Positions 55,033 through 63,881 of a DNA stretch of 64,000 bases are shown here, piece by piece. This DNA comes from JAITWN01 sp050486285 (GTDB taxonomy: Bacteria; Pseudomonadota; Gammaproteobacteria; SZUA-140). Each line of letters begins with the position of its first letter. Position 1 is the first letter of the stretch. The notes beneath the pieces are model-generated. The model was not told where the DNA came from and made no database searches. It worked only from the letters and a program-made list of their open reading frames with translations. Location of the stretch: positions 14,401 to 78,400 of the forward strand of contig JBJHCZ010000012.1 of the NCBI GenBank assembly GCA_050486285.1, in the 5' to 3' direction. The position numbers were made by a program, and so were the translations under genes.

Positions 55033-56130
55033 ATGCCTGTCTACCGGTCGATCCCACCCGGGCGCCTGCTCCCCGGCATCGTCCTCGCACTGACCTGTCT
55101 GTGCGCCGGCGACCTCGCGTTGGCGGCCGATTTCGCCGACAGCGGTCCCTTGCGCATACGCGACCACTTTCTGCCCGGCATGGGTCTGCTCGCCATCGAG
55201 CCGTCACCGGCGGCCGTGCTGCCGGCAGGCGTGAGCAGGGTCGAGATGATCGCGACCACGAGCAATACCTTCGCGATGTCCGAAGTCTTGAGCAACCGAC
55301 TCGAACGCCGGGATGCGCGCGCAGCGCTGTCGCTCGACGAGCTGCGCGCAACCGGCGGCGATAATCTTTTCTATCTCGACGGAGAGGTGTACCGCCTTGT
55401 ACTCGCCCTCGATCACGGCCTGACCTCCCGTTTAGAGGTCGGATTCACGCTGCAATGGCTGAGCTTTTCTGCCGGCATGTTCGATGGCGTCATCGAAGGG
55501 GTACACGACAAGCTCCGGGTGAGCCAGGGCGGCCGCACCGGCATACCGCGCAGCCTCTACACAGCCTATAAACGCAGCGGAGGATTTGAATACTACGCCG
55601 ACGGCCCTGCCGGCGGCGGACTCGGCGATACGGTGCTGCGCGCGAAATATCAGCTGAACGACGACAGTCACGACTGGTTTGCCGCCATACAGGCGCTGGT
55701 GAAGTTGCCGACCTGGAACGGTGATGGATTCTTCAGCAGCGGATCGACGGACATCGGCATCCAGCTGCTCGGCGGTCAGGAGCCCTTGCCGCTGCTGAAA
55801 CTGCACTACGCTATCGGCCTGCTGCGCCTCGGCGACTGGCCGCTGCTCGAATTGCCGTCACAGCTGTTGTGGTCGGGGATGGTCGGGGTTGAGGTCGCGA
55901 CCGGTGATCGCTCGGCCTGGATCGCGCAGATGACGGCATCTCAGAGCCCGTTCACCGAGCTCGACCTGCCGGAGCTCGGGCAGGTATCGCTGCAAGTCAG
56001 TCTCGGCTACAAGCGGACGCTCGCCGAAGGGCTGACCCTGTTTCTCGCCCTGACCGAGAATATCGCCCATTTCGACAACTCCGCCGACGTCGGCATGCAT
56101 GTCGGCCTGAGCAGGACGAGCCGGCAATGA
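55033..56130 (+). CDS. DUF3187 family outer-membrane-type protein
   Basis: About 365 residues with a signal peptide (LLPGIVLALTCLCAGDLALA) and a beta-rich body. Family pieces PLRIRDHFLPGMGLLAIEPS, LALDHGLTSRLEVGFTLQW, GGLGDTVLRAKYQL and KRTLAEGLTLFLALTENI suggest a small beta-barrel. Function unknown. Start is ATG 55033 or GTG 55021. The stop overlaps the next start (ATGA). Confidence 0.82.
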   Translation: MPVYRSIPPGRLLPGIVLALTCLCAGDLALAADFADSGPLRIRDHFLPGMGLLAIEPSPAAVLPAGVSRVEMIATTSNTFAMSEVLSNRLERRDARAALSLDELRATGGDNLFYLDGEVYRLVLALDHGLTSRLEVGFTLQWLSFSAGMFDGVIEGVHDKLRVSQGGRTGIPRSLYTAYKRSGGFEYYADGPAGGGLGDTVLRAKYQLNDDSHDWFAAIQALVKLPTWNGDGFFSSGSTDIGIQLLGGQEPLPLLKLHYAIGLLRLGDWPLLELPSQLLWSGMVGVEVATGDRSAWIAQMTASQSPFTELDLPELGQVSLQVSLGYKRTLAEGLTLFLALTENIAHFDNSADVGMHVGLSRTSRQ

Positions 56131-56771
56131 CCGCCGCGCGCCTGTTGCTGCTGATCGCCGTCTTCGGCATCGCCGCGAACCCCGCCCGCGTCGACGTCGG
56201 CCGTTTCTCGGCCGGCGATCTCGATGGTTGGGAGCGCAAGTCCTTTGCCGGCGAATCGCAGTACCGGATCGGACAGGCCGGCGAGCAGCGGGCGCTGCGC
56301 GCGACGAGCGACGGTACGGCGTCGGGCCTGTATCGGGAGGTCGCGGTCGATCTGAAGGCGACGCCGGTGCTGAACTGGTCGTGGAACATCGACGGCATCC
56401 TCGACGGCAACGACGAACGAACCCGCGCCGGCGACGATTACCCTGTGCGGATCTATGTCGTGTTCTCCGGCGGCTTGCGTTTCTGGCGCACGCGGGCGAT
56501 CAACTACGTGTGGTCCAGTCATCAGGCGGTCGGCAGCGAATGGCCCAATGTATTCACCGCGAACGCGCGCATGATCGCGGTCGATGCCGGCGCCGGCAGG
56601 GCGGGGGAGTGGGTCGCGCACAGTCGTGACGTCCGCGCGGACTATCGCCGCCTGTTCGGCGCCGAGCCGGGCCGGGTCGATGCCGTCGCGATCATGACCG
56701 ACACCGATAATACCGGCCAGTCGGCGGCGGCGTGGTATGGCGATATCTGGTTCTCGGCGTCAAACCCATGA
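56127..56771 (+). CDS. DUF3047 family exported protein
   Basis: 214 residues with an N-terminal hydrophobic signal (MTAARLLLLIAVFGIAANPA) and the family pattern LKATPVLNWSWNIDGIL, DDYPVRIYVVFSGG, AINYVWSSHQAVGSEWPNVF and IMTDTDNTGQSAAAWYGDI. The fold appears to be a jelly-roll carbohydrate-binding-like module. Function unknown. Overlaps genes on both sides by four bases (ATGA), so it is tightly coupled to the DUF3187 gene and the TAXI binding protein. Confidence 0.83.
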   Translation: MTAARLLLLIAVFGIAANPARVDVGRFSAGDLDGWERKSFAGESQYRIGQAGEQRALRATSDGTASGLYREVAVDLKATPVLNWSWNIDGILDGNDERTRAGDDYPVRIYVVFSGGLRFWRTRAINYVWSSHQAVGSEWPNVFTANARMIAVDAGAGRAGEWVAHSRDVRADYRRLFGAEPGRVDAVAIMTDTDNTGQSAAAWYGDIWFSASNP

Positions 56772-57784
56772 TCCGTTTGCTCCTGATCGTCACTGCGGCC
56801 CTGTTCCTGGCCTCCTGCGCGCAGGACACCGGCGGCAAGACCTATATCCTCGCGACCGCGACGACCGGCGGGACCTATTATCCGGTCGGTGTCGCGATCG
56901 GGACGCTGACCCGGCAGACCCTCGAGCGCGAACACGGCATCGCGCTCGCCGCGATCAGCAGTGCCGGTTCCGAGGAGAACATCCGCCTGATGCGCGACCG
57001 CGAGGCGAAGTTCTCGATATTGCAGGGACTCTACGGCGCCTGGGCGGTGCGCGGCGAAGGGCGCCTGGCCGGATCGCCGCCGTTCGACGAGCTGCGCAGC
57101 ATCGCGGTGTTGTGGCCGAACGTCGAGCACTTCATCGTGCGCGCCCGCCATGTCGAGACCGGCACTATCGATGATATCGCGAATCTTGCCGGCCGCCGCT
57201 TCTCGATCGGCGCGCGCTATTCGGGCGCGGAGGGCTCCGCGCGTCATATCTTCCGCGCGCTCGGTATCGATCCCGATCGCGACTTCACGCTGGCCTGGCA
57301 GGGCTACGGCGCGAGCGCGGATGCCTTGCAGAACCAGCTCATCGACGGCATGAACGTTCCCGCCGGCGTGCCGGTAGGCGCGGTGACGCGCGCGCTGGCG
57401 GCGACCCGCGGTGACGCCGTGATTCTCGGATTCACCGATGCCCAGCTCGCGGCGATCAACGCCGATTACGAGGGCCTGTGGCAGTTTTACGAACTCGCCC
57501 CGGAGACCTATCCCAACCAGGATCGCGCGCTGCGCACGATCGCGCAGCCGAACTTCCTCGCGGTGACCGCCGACGTCCCCGACGAGCATGTCTATCTGAT
57601 CGTGCGCGCGATCTACGAAAACCTGCCGTTTCTGCATGCCTTCCATGCCGCGACGCGCAGCATGTCGCTCGATACCGCGCTCGACGGTCTGCCGGCGCCG
57701 CTGCACCCGGGCGCCCTGCGCTATTATCGCGAACGCGGCCTCGCGATCCCCGGGCATCTGCTGCCGCCCGAGGCGCGGGGATGA
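56768..57784 (+). CDS. TAXI-family TRAP transporter substrate-binding lipoprotein
   Basis: 338 residues. Lipobox LASC (Cys17 in ALFLASCAQ). The TAXI pattern ILATATTGGTYYPVGVAIGTL and ISSAGSEENIRLMRDREAKF is clear, then GRRFSIGARYSGAEGSARHIF and NFLAVTADVPDEHVYLIVRAIY. Captures a small organic solute in the periplasm for the fused permease that follows 4 bp later. Being a lipoprotein is less common for TRAP binding proteins. Substrate unknown; TAXI systems include glutamate/oxoglutarate transporters. Confidence 0.92.
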   Translation: MIRLLLIVTAALFLASCAQDTGGKTYILATATTGGTYYPVGVAIGTLTRQTLEREHGIALAAISSAGSEENIRLMRDREAKFSILQGLYGAWAVRGEGRLAGSPPFDELRSIAVLWPNVEHFIVRARHVETGTIDDIANLAGRRFSIGARYSGAEGSARHIFRALGIDPDRDFTLAWQGYGASADALQNQLIDGMNVPAGVPVGAVTRALAATRGDAVILGFTDAQLAAINADYEGLWQFYELAPETYPNQDRALRTIAQPNFLAVTADVPDEHVYLIVRAIYENLPFLHAFHAATRSMSLDTALDGLPAPLHPGALRYYRERGLAIPGHLLPPEARG

Positions 57785-57788
57785 ATCA

Positions 57789-59927
57789 GTGACGTCTGCC
57801 GATCCGTTCGCGCGCGCGTCCCTGATCGACGCCGCCGCCGGCTTCGGCCCAGGCGCCGCGCGCGGCCTGTCGCGGTCGGCAGGCATTGCGATATTTCTCT
57901 ACGCCGCGCTGGTCTCGCTCGCGCATGTCGCGATCAACACCGTGCTGGTGTTGCCGGACCTGTGGGTGTCGGCATTTCATTTCGCGAGTCTCGCGCTGCT
58001 CGTCGTGCTGATGCATCCGGCGATCCGTGACCCGGCCGCCGCGGGGAGCCGCGCCGTGCTGGCGGCCGACCTTGCCGTCGGCATGCTCGTGGTCGTCTCG
58101 ATCGCCGCGGTGCTGCTGCTCGAGGACGCGCTGTACGCGCGCGGCCTGCGATTCTCGACGGCGGACTGGATCGCCTGTGTACTCGTCGTACTGCTGGCGA
58201 TCGAACTGGCCCGGCGCACCGCCGGCTGGCTGATCCCGGCGCTGATCCTGGTATTCCTGTCCTATGCGGTGTGGTGGGGCGCCCGCATCGGCGGCGTCTT
58301 CGCGTTCCCCGGCCTCAGTCTCGAGACCATGCTGTTCCGCAGCGTGTTCACATCCGAGGGCATGTTCGGGACCATCGCGCGGATCTCGTGGACCTATGTC
58401 TTCATGTTCATCCTGTTCGGCGCCTTCCTGGTGCGCTCCGGCGCCGGCGACTTCATCATCGCGCTGGCGCGCGCTGCGGCCGGGCGCATCACCGGCGGAC
58501 CGGGGCTGGTCGCGGTCGCGTCCTCCGGGCTGATGGGTTCGATCACCGGTTCCGCGGTCGCCAATACCGCCTCGACCGGCGTCATCACGATCCCGCTGAT
58601 GAAGAAGGCCGGATTCCGGCCGCGCTTTGCCGCCGGTATCGAGGCTGCCGCATCGACCGGCGGGCAGTTGATGCCGCCGGTGATGGGCGCCGGCGCGTTC
58701 CTGATGGCGAACTTCACCGGCATTTCCTATCTCGCGATCATCGCCGCGGCGCTGATCCCGGCGCTGCTGTATTTCCTCTCGGTCGCCTTCTTCGTGCGCA
58801 TCCAGGCGAAGAAACAGGGGCTCGAACCCCGTATCGACGAGGACGCGATGCCGTTCGCGGAGGCGATACGCCACGGCTGGCCGCTGTTGCTGCCGCTGGT
58901 CGTGCTGGTTGCCCTGCTGGTCGCCGGCTTCACGCCGACCTATGCGGCCGGTATTGCGATCGTCGCGGTTGTCGCCTCGTCGTGGCTGACGCCGAATCGC
59001 ATGGGGCCGGTCGCGGTGATCGAGGCGCTCGCCAACGGCGCGCGCACGATGGCGCCGACCGCGATGCTGTTGATCGCGGTCGGCCTGATCGTCAACGTGC
59101 TGACGACGACCGGCGTCGGCAATATCTTCTCGCTGATGATCAGCGAATGGGCGGGGTCGAGCCTGCTGATCGCCTATGTGTTGATCGCGTTCGCGTCGCT
59201 GGTGCTCGGCATGGGCCTGCCGGTCACCGCCGCCTATATCGTACTCGCCGCGATCTCGGCGCCGACGCTGTTCGGTCTGATGCTCGAGGCCGATCTGATC
59301 GCGGCGCTGGCGCGCGGTGACATCAACGACATGGCGCGCGAGGCGATCCTGATCGCGAAGCCCGGCGCCGAGGCGATGCTCGGTGCGGCGATGTCGCCGG
59401 CCGAGGCCCGCGAACTGGTACGCCTGCTGACGCCGGAACTGCAGCGCGCCGTCGCGCAGGGTCTGCTCGATCCGGCGCTGGTCACCGCAGCGCTGCTGTC
59501 GGCGCATATGATCATCTTCTGGCTGAGCCAGGACTCGAACGTGACGCCGCCGGTCGCGCTGGCTGCATTCACCGCAGCCGGCATCGCCGGCGAACGGCCG
59601 ATGGCGGTCGGCTTCACCTCGTGGAAACTTGCGAAGGGGCTGTACATCATCCCGCTGCTGTTCGCGTATACGCCGCTGATCGGCGGCAGCTGGCTCGAGG
59701 TCTTGCCGATCGCGCTGTTCGCGCTCGCCGGCTTGTATGCCTTCGCCGGCGTCATCGAGGGACATCTCGAGGGACCGCTGTCGGCGTCGCTGCGCGTGAC
59801 CCTTGCATTCATCGCGGCGGCGCTGCTGATCGTGCACGGCTGGTGGTGGCTGGACGTCGCCGCGCTCGGCGCCCTCGCGCTGCTGATCCGGCACAGCCGG
59901 TCGCGCGCCGCCGCCGGCCCTGCGTGA
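57789..59927 (+). CDS. TRAP transporter fused permease (4TM + DctM-type)
   Basis: 712 residues. A short hydrophilic start, then four membrane helices of the small subunit (about 25-170) fused to a large DctM-type domain with GSITGSAVANTASTGVITIPLMKKAGF, TGGQLMPPVMGAGAFLMA, VLGMGLPVTAAYIVLAAISAP and SQDSNVTPPVALAAFTAAGIA. These are the hallmarks of TAXI-associated fused permeases. GTG 57789 is four bases after the binding-protein stop; an in-frame region upstream lies inside that gene. Confidence 0.94.
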   Translation: MTSADPFARASLIDAAAGFGPGAARGLSRSAGIAIFLYAALVSLAHVAINTVLVLPDLWVSAFHFASLALLVVLMHPAIRDPAAAGSRAVLAADLAVGMLVVVSIAAVLLLEDALYARGLRFSTADWIACVLVVLLAIELARRTAGWLIPALILVFLSYAVWWGARIGGVFAFPGLSLETMLFRSVFTSEGMFGTIARISWTYVFMFILFGAFLVRSGAGDFIIALARAAAGRITGGPGLVAVASSGLMGSITGSAVANTASTGVITIPLMKKAGFRPRFAAGIEAAASTGGQLMPPVMGAGAFLMANFTGISYLAIIAAALIPALLYFLSVAFFVRIQAKKQGLEPRIDEDAMPFAEAIRHGWPLLLPLVVLVALLVAGFTPTYAAGIAIVAVVASSWLTPNRMGPVAVIEALANGARTMAPTAMLLIAVGLIVNVLTTTGVGNIFSLMISEWAGSSLLIAYVLIAFASLVLGMGLPVTAAYIVLAAISAPTLFGLMLEADLIAALARGDINDMAREAILIAKPGAEAMLGAAMSPAEARELVRLLTPELQRAVAQGLLDPALVTAALLSAHMIIFWLSQDSNVTPPVALAAFTAAGIAGERPMAVGFTSWKLAKGLYIIPLLFAYTPLIGGSWLEVLPIALFALAGLYAFAGVIEGHLEGPLSASLRVTLAFIAAALLIVHGWWWLDVAALGALALLIRHSRSRAAAGPA

Positions 59928-59940
59928 TAAGCTGGGCCGC

Positions 59941-61371
59941 ATGGGACAGGAGATACGCGAGACCCGCTTCACGGAACGCGACTTCGCGCGCTTTCACGAT
60001 CGCCTGCGCGCCGAGACCGAATACCTGGTCGCGATGATCCGCGACGGCGCCTGCTCGAAGGCCGGCCCGGTCGCCGGCGTCGAGATCGAGACCTGGCTGG
60101 TCGACGGAATGATGCAACCGGCGCCGATCAATGACGTGTTCCTGAGGACCCTCGATGATCCGCTGGCGTCGCCCGAGCTTGCGAAATTCAACGTCGAGTT
60201 CAATACCGAGCCGCTGGCGCTGCGCGGTCGCATCCTGTCGCGACTGCACGATGCGCTGGCTGCGCTGTGGACGCGTGCGCGCGAGGTCGCCCGCGATTGC
60301 GATGTCGATCTGCTGATGACCGGCATCCTGCCGACGCTGACCGAGGAAGTGCTGACGGTCGCGAACATGTCGGACCTGAACCGATATCATGCGCTGAACG
60401 ATCAGGTGATGAAGTTGTGGGGAAAGCCGATCGAGCTCGACATCGCCGGTCGCCAGCATCTCAGGAGCTGCCACAGCGACGTCATGCTCGAATCCGCGGC
60501 AACGTCGTTCCAACTCCATCTGCAGGCGCCGTTGCCGATGGCGCGTGCATATTACAATGCTTCCCTGCTCGCGTCCGCGCCGCTGGTCGCGATCGCCGCG
60601 AACGCGCCTTATCTGTTCGGCATGGATCTGTGGGACGAGACCCGCATACCGCTGTTCGAACAATCGGTCGCCGTCGGCGGCTACGACGGCGCCGCGCATG
60701 GCCCGATCCGGCGCGTCACCTTCGGTTCGGGCTACGCGCGCAAGGACATCGCCGAATGCTTCGAAGAGAATCTCGCCCATTTCCCGGTGCTGCTGCCGAT
60801 TCTGTATGACGAGCCGCCGGAGCGGTTCGCGCACCTGCGACTGCACAACGGTACGATCTGGCGCTGGAACCGGCCGCTGGTCGGCTTCGACGCCGACGGC
60901 ACGCCGCATATCCGTATCGAGCATCGCGTGATCCCGGCCGGGCCGACGCTGGTCGACAGCGTCGCCAATGCCGCGTTCTATTACGGTCTCGCCGAGTGGC
61001 TGCGCACCGATGCCGACAGCCCGAGGCTGACCTTCGCGCAGGCAAGGGACAATTTCTACCAGGCCGCGCGCTACGGATTGCAGGCGCAGTTGTGCTGGCA
61101 TGACGGCGGCAGGCAGCGGGCGCAGGCGCTGATCTGCGAGACCCTGCTGCCGGGCGCCGGGGAGGGGCTGCGCCGGCTCGCGGTCGACGACGCGGACAGT
61201 CGGCGATACCTCGGCATCATCGAGGCGCGCGCGCGAACCGGCCGGACCGGCGCCGCCTGGCAGCGGCGCGCCATGCGGGACGACGGCGTCACCTTCGCCG
61301 GGATGACCGCGGCCTATCATCGCCTCCAGTTGCAGGGCAGGCCCGTGCACGAATGGGGTCCCGGTCAATGA
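59941..61371 (+). CDS. GCS2-like carboxylate-amine ligase
   Basis: 476 residues resembling the glutamate-cysteine ligase type 2 (YbdK-like) superfamily: VAGVEIETWLVD is the metal-binding N-terminal strand, AKFNVEFNTEP the second, then SDLNRYHALNDQVM, SCHSDVMLESAATSFQLHLQ and RIEHRVIPAGPTLVDSVANA. Such enzymes join a glutamyl carboxylate to an amine with ATP; substrates here are unknown. It overlaps the next gene (ATGA), which encodes an M14-like hydrolase, suggesting a synthesis/hydrolysis pair. Confidence 0.82.
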   Translation: MGQEIRETRFTERDFARFHDRLRAETEYLVAMIRDGACSKAGPVAGVEIETWLVDGMMQPAPINDVFLRTLDDPLASPELAKFNVEFNTEPLALRGRILSRLHDALAALWTRAREVARDCDVDLLMTGILPTLTEEVLTVANMSDLNRYHALNDQVMKLWGKPIELDIAGRQHLRSCHSDVMLESAATSFQLHLQAPLPMARAYYNASLLASAPLVAIAANAPYLFGMDLWDETRIPLFEQSVAVGGYDGAAHGPIRRVTFGSGYARKDIAECFEENLAHFPVLLPILYDEPPERFAHLRLHNGTIWRWNRPLVGFDADGTPHIRIEHRVIPAGPTLVDSVANAAFYYGLAEWLRTDADSPRLTFAQARDNFYQAARYGLQAQLCWHDGGRQRAQALICETLLPGAGEGLRRLAVDDADSRRYLGIIEARARTGRTGAAWQRRAMRDDGVTFAGMTAAYHRLQLQGRPVHEWGPGQ

Positions 61372-62387
61372 CGGCGCCGATGCTGACGAGATTCGATGCG
61401 CTGCCGGACGGCTTCCTGGAGGCCGATCCTGAATCACTGCACGAGTGGCTGCCCGGGCCGGCGCTGATCCACCTCGACGGTCGGGAGCGCGCGCCGCTGT
61501 TTCTTTCGGTACTGCTGCACGGCAATGAGACGACGGGCTTTCGCGCCGTGCAGGCGCTGTTGCGCGACCATGACGGCAAGCCGCTGCCGCGCGCGCTTTC
61601 GATCTTCGTCGGCAATGTCGCCGCCGCGCGCGCCGGACTGCGCAGACTCGACGGCCAGCCGGATTACAACCGCATCTGGCCCGGCATGAGCGGACCGCCG
61701 GTCGCCGAGGCCGCGATCATGCGATCGGTCGTCGACGAGATGGCCGCGCGCGGCGTGTTCGCGAGCGTCGACATCCACAACAACACCGGTTTCAATCCGC
61801 ACTATGCCTGCGTCAATCGCCTCGATCCGCAGTTCCTGCATCTCGCCGCGATGTTCAGTCGACTGGTCGTCTACTTCACGCAACCGACCGGCGTGCAGTC
61901 GGCTGCATTCGCGCCGCTGTGTCCCGCGGTGACCGTCGAATGCGGCAAGCCCGGACAGGAATATAGAATCGAGCACGCCCGGCTGTTCATCGATGCCTGC
62001 CTGCGGCTGCATCAGCTGCCGGAGCATGCGCCGCCGCCGCAGGATATCGATCTCTATCACACGATCGCGCAGGTAAGCGTCGTTGAAGAGGCCACATTCG
62101 GTTTCGGCAGGGCCGATGCGGATATCGTCTTCAGTGACGATCTCGACAGGCGCAATTTCACCGCCTTGCATGCCGGCGACGTGCTCGGCCGCGTCAGGCA
62201 GGGCTTGACCCGGCTGCCGTTACGGGCGTTGGGCGAGGATGGACGGGATATCAGCGGGGATTGCTTCGTGATCAGGGACGGGAACCTGATGCTGCGCCGC
62301 GACGTCATGCCTTCCATGCTGACATTGGATGAACGCATCATACGCCAGGACTGCCTGTGTTATCTGATGGAGCGCCTCGCCTGTTAG
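61368..62387 (+). CDS. M14-family (aspartoacylase/succinylglutamate desuccinylase-like) hydrolase
   Basis: 339 residues with a zinc carboxypeptidase fold. Ligands His51 and Glu54 in LLHGNETTGFRA, His137 in SVDIHNNTGFN, and a candidate catalytic Glu in TVECGKPGQ. This arrangement is that of the AstE/ASPA subfamily, which removes acyl groups from amino acids rather than cutting proteins. Coupled to the GCS2-like ligase by a four-base overlap and downstream of a TAXI-TRAP transporter. Confidence 0.86.
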   Translation: MTAPMLTRFDALPDGFLEADPESLHEWLPGPALIHLDGRERAPLFLSVLLHGNETTGFRAVQALLRDHDGKPLPRALSIFVGNVAAARAGLRRLDGQPDYNRIWPGMSGPPVAEAAIMRSVVDEMAARGVFASVDIHNNTGFNPHYACVNRLDPQFLHLAAMFSRLVVYFTQPTGVQSAAFAPLCPAVTVECGKPGQEYRIEHARLFIDACLRLHQLPEHAPPPQDIDLYHTIAQVSVVEEATFGFGRADADIVFSDDLDRRNFTALHAGDVLGRVRQGLTRLPLRALGEDGRDISGDCFVIRDGNLMLRRDVMPSMLTLDERIIRQDCLCYLMERLAC

Positions 62388-62443
62388 TGTATGATCTTCC
62401 ATATCCGCTGTTTCATTCAAACAACAACCATGGAGACTTTGTG

Positions 62444-62854
62444 ATGATGACAATGAGACGCATGAGCCGTGCCGTCAGCGTATTGATGATCATGGCGATC
62501 GCGCTGCTCGGCATGCCCTTGAATGCCTCGGCGGGCCTGGTCGGCGCGGATGAGGTGATCGCCGCGGAGCAGGCCGCGCAAGACCGTGATCGCGTCATCG
62601 CCGCGCTCGAGCGCGAGGATGTCCGCGCGCAGTTGGTCGCCTTCGGCGTGGACCCCGACGAGGCCCGCGACCGCGTCGCCGCGCTCGGCGATGCCGAGAT
62701 CGCGCAGATGGCCGGTCAACTCGACAAGCTGCCGGCCGGCGCCGGTCCGGGCGGCGTCATCGGCGCGCTGGTGTTCATATTCATCGTGCTGCTGGTGACC
62801 GACATCCTCGGCTTCACGGACGTCTTCCCGTTCGTCAAGAAGACGGTGCAATAA
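62444..62854 (+). CDS. PA2779-family small membrane protein (copy 2)
   Basis: 136 residues with signal segment (MSRAVSVLMIMAIALLGMPL, then NASAG), helical middle ERDVRAQLVAFGVDP-like (here LEREDVRAQLVAFGVDPDEARDRV split across two helices) and C-terminal membrane helix IGALVFIFIVLLVTDILGF. Same layout as copy 1 at 36866-37234 but high GC like the rest of the window. ATG 62444 follows GGAG at 62432-62435. Separated from its peptidase partner by a repeat element, unlike copy 1, where the two genes overlap. Confidence 0.8.
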   Translation: MMTMRRMSRAVSVLMIMAIALLGMPLNASAGLVGADEVIAAEQAAQDRDRVIAALEREDVRAQLVAFGVDPDEARDRVAALGDAEIAQMAGQLDKLPAGAGPGGVIGALVFIFIVLLVTDILGFTDVFPFVKKTVQ

Positions 62855-62873
62855 TTGCCGGACAAGATAATCA

Positions 62874-63875
62874 ATGGGGTCAGAGTCGTTTGATCCGACT
62901 GATCATCGAATCGGGATTGCGACAGGTGATCAAACGACTCTGACCCCTTCGGTCCCGTCGGTCGTCCTGGTCCTGTGCGCGTTGCTGCTGACCGCTTGCG
63001 CAGGTACGCCGCAGACGCAGCAGTGGCGTGATTCCGGAACTGCCGACGCAGGGACCGCGGTCGAACTGGCCGCAGTCCCGTTTCATCCCCAGCAACGCTA
63101 TCAATGCGGCCCCGCCGCGCTCGCGACGCTGCTGCAATGGAGCGGCGTCGCGGTGACGCCCGACGAGCTGGTGCCGCAGGTCTGGGTGCCGGCGCGACGC
63201 GGCAGTTTCCAGCCCGAGATGCTCGCTGCGGCGCGTCGTCATGATCGCGCGCCTTATGTGCTCGCGCCGGAGCTCGGCGCGCTGTTCGATGAGCTGGCCG
63301 CCGGGCATCCGGTGCTGGTGTTGCAGAACCTCGCCTTCGGCTGGTTTCCGCGCTGGCATTACGCGGTGGTCATCGGCTTCGATCCCGCGCGCGAGGAAGT
63401 GATCCTGCGGTCCGGCACGACCGAACGCCTGCGCACGCCGCTCGCGCTGTTCGAACGGACCTGGCGACGCGGCGGGTACTGGGCGGTCGTCATACCCGCG
63501 CCCGGAGAGGTGCCGGCAACCGCCGCTGAACTGGACTGGCTCGCGGCGATTGTCGCGCTCGAACGCGCCGGCGATTCGGGGTCGGCGGCCGCTGCCTGGC
63601 AGGCCGCCACCGCGCGCTGGCCGGACAGCGCCGGGGCCTGGATCGGACTCGGCAACCATCGCTTTCATGCCGGCGATCATGCCGGTGCCGCCGAGGCCTT
63701 TCGCGCCTTGCTCGCGGCACGCCCCGATCATGCTGCCGCGCATCACAACCTGGCCTGGGCGCTGGCGCGCCAGGGTCATGCGGAGGAGGCCGAACGGCAC
63801 GCCGAAGCGGCACTCCGCCTCGAGCCTGATGATGAACGCTATCGGGAGACCTACGATACCCTGCGCCGCAAGTAA
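62874..63875 (+). CDS. PA2778-family C39-like cysteine peptidase lipoprotein with TPRs (copy 2)
   Basis: Catalytic Cys78 in RYQCGPAALATLL, His162 in RWHYAVVIGFD and candidate Asp170; lipobox LTAC (Cys42); TPR region about 220-330. The only in-frame ATG start, 62874, lies at the edge of the repeat 62876-62947, which would encode residues 1-25; no other ATG/GTG/TTG lies between it and the signal segment VVLVLCALLLTAC. The natural 5' end appears to have been replaced by the repeat, so the gene either uses a repeat-derived N-terminus or is no longer expressed properly. Confidence 0.8.
   Translation: MGSESFDPTDHRIGIATGDQTTLTPSVPSVVLVLCALLLTACAGTPQTQQWRDSGTADAGTAVELAAVPFHPQQRYQCGPAALATLLQWSGVAVTPDELVPQVWVPARRGSFQPEMLAAARRHDRAPYVLAPELGALFDELAAGHPVLVLQNLAFGWFPRWHYAVVIGFDPAREEVILRSGTTERLRTPLALFERTWRRGGYWAVVIPAPGEVPATAAELDWLAAIVALERAGDSGSAAAAWQAATARWPDSAGAWIGLGNHRFHAGDHAGAAEAFRALLAARPDHAAAHHNLAWALARQGHAEEAERHAEAALRLEPDDERYRETYDTLRRK
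62876..62947. repeat. GGGGTC-family inverted repeat inside the PA2779/PA2778 pair (copy 2)
   Basis: Perfect 20-bp arms: core GGGGTCAGAGTCGTTTGATC at 62876-62895 and complement at 62928-62947, with a 32-bp loop. The left arm and its flank match the element at 793-900 over about 24 bp. Confidence 0.88.
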
Positions 63876-63881
63876 ATCCCG

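Noticed and set aside
57786..59972. A 728-codon minus-strand frame opposite the TRAP permease
   Set aside because: Composition is almost entirely charged/Gln/Arg low-complexity and no motif is seen; the plus strand encodes an unmistakable fused TRAP permease.
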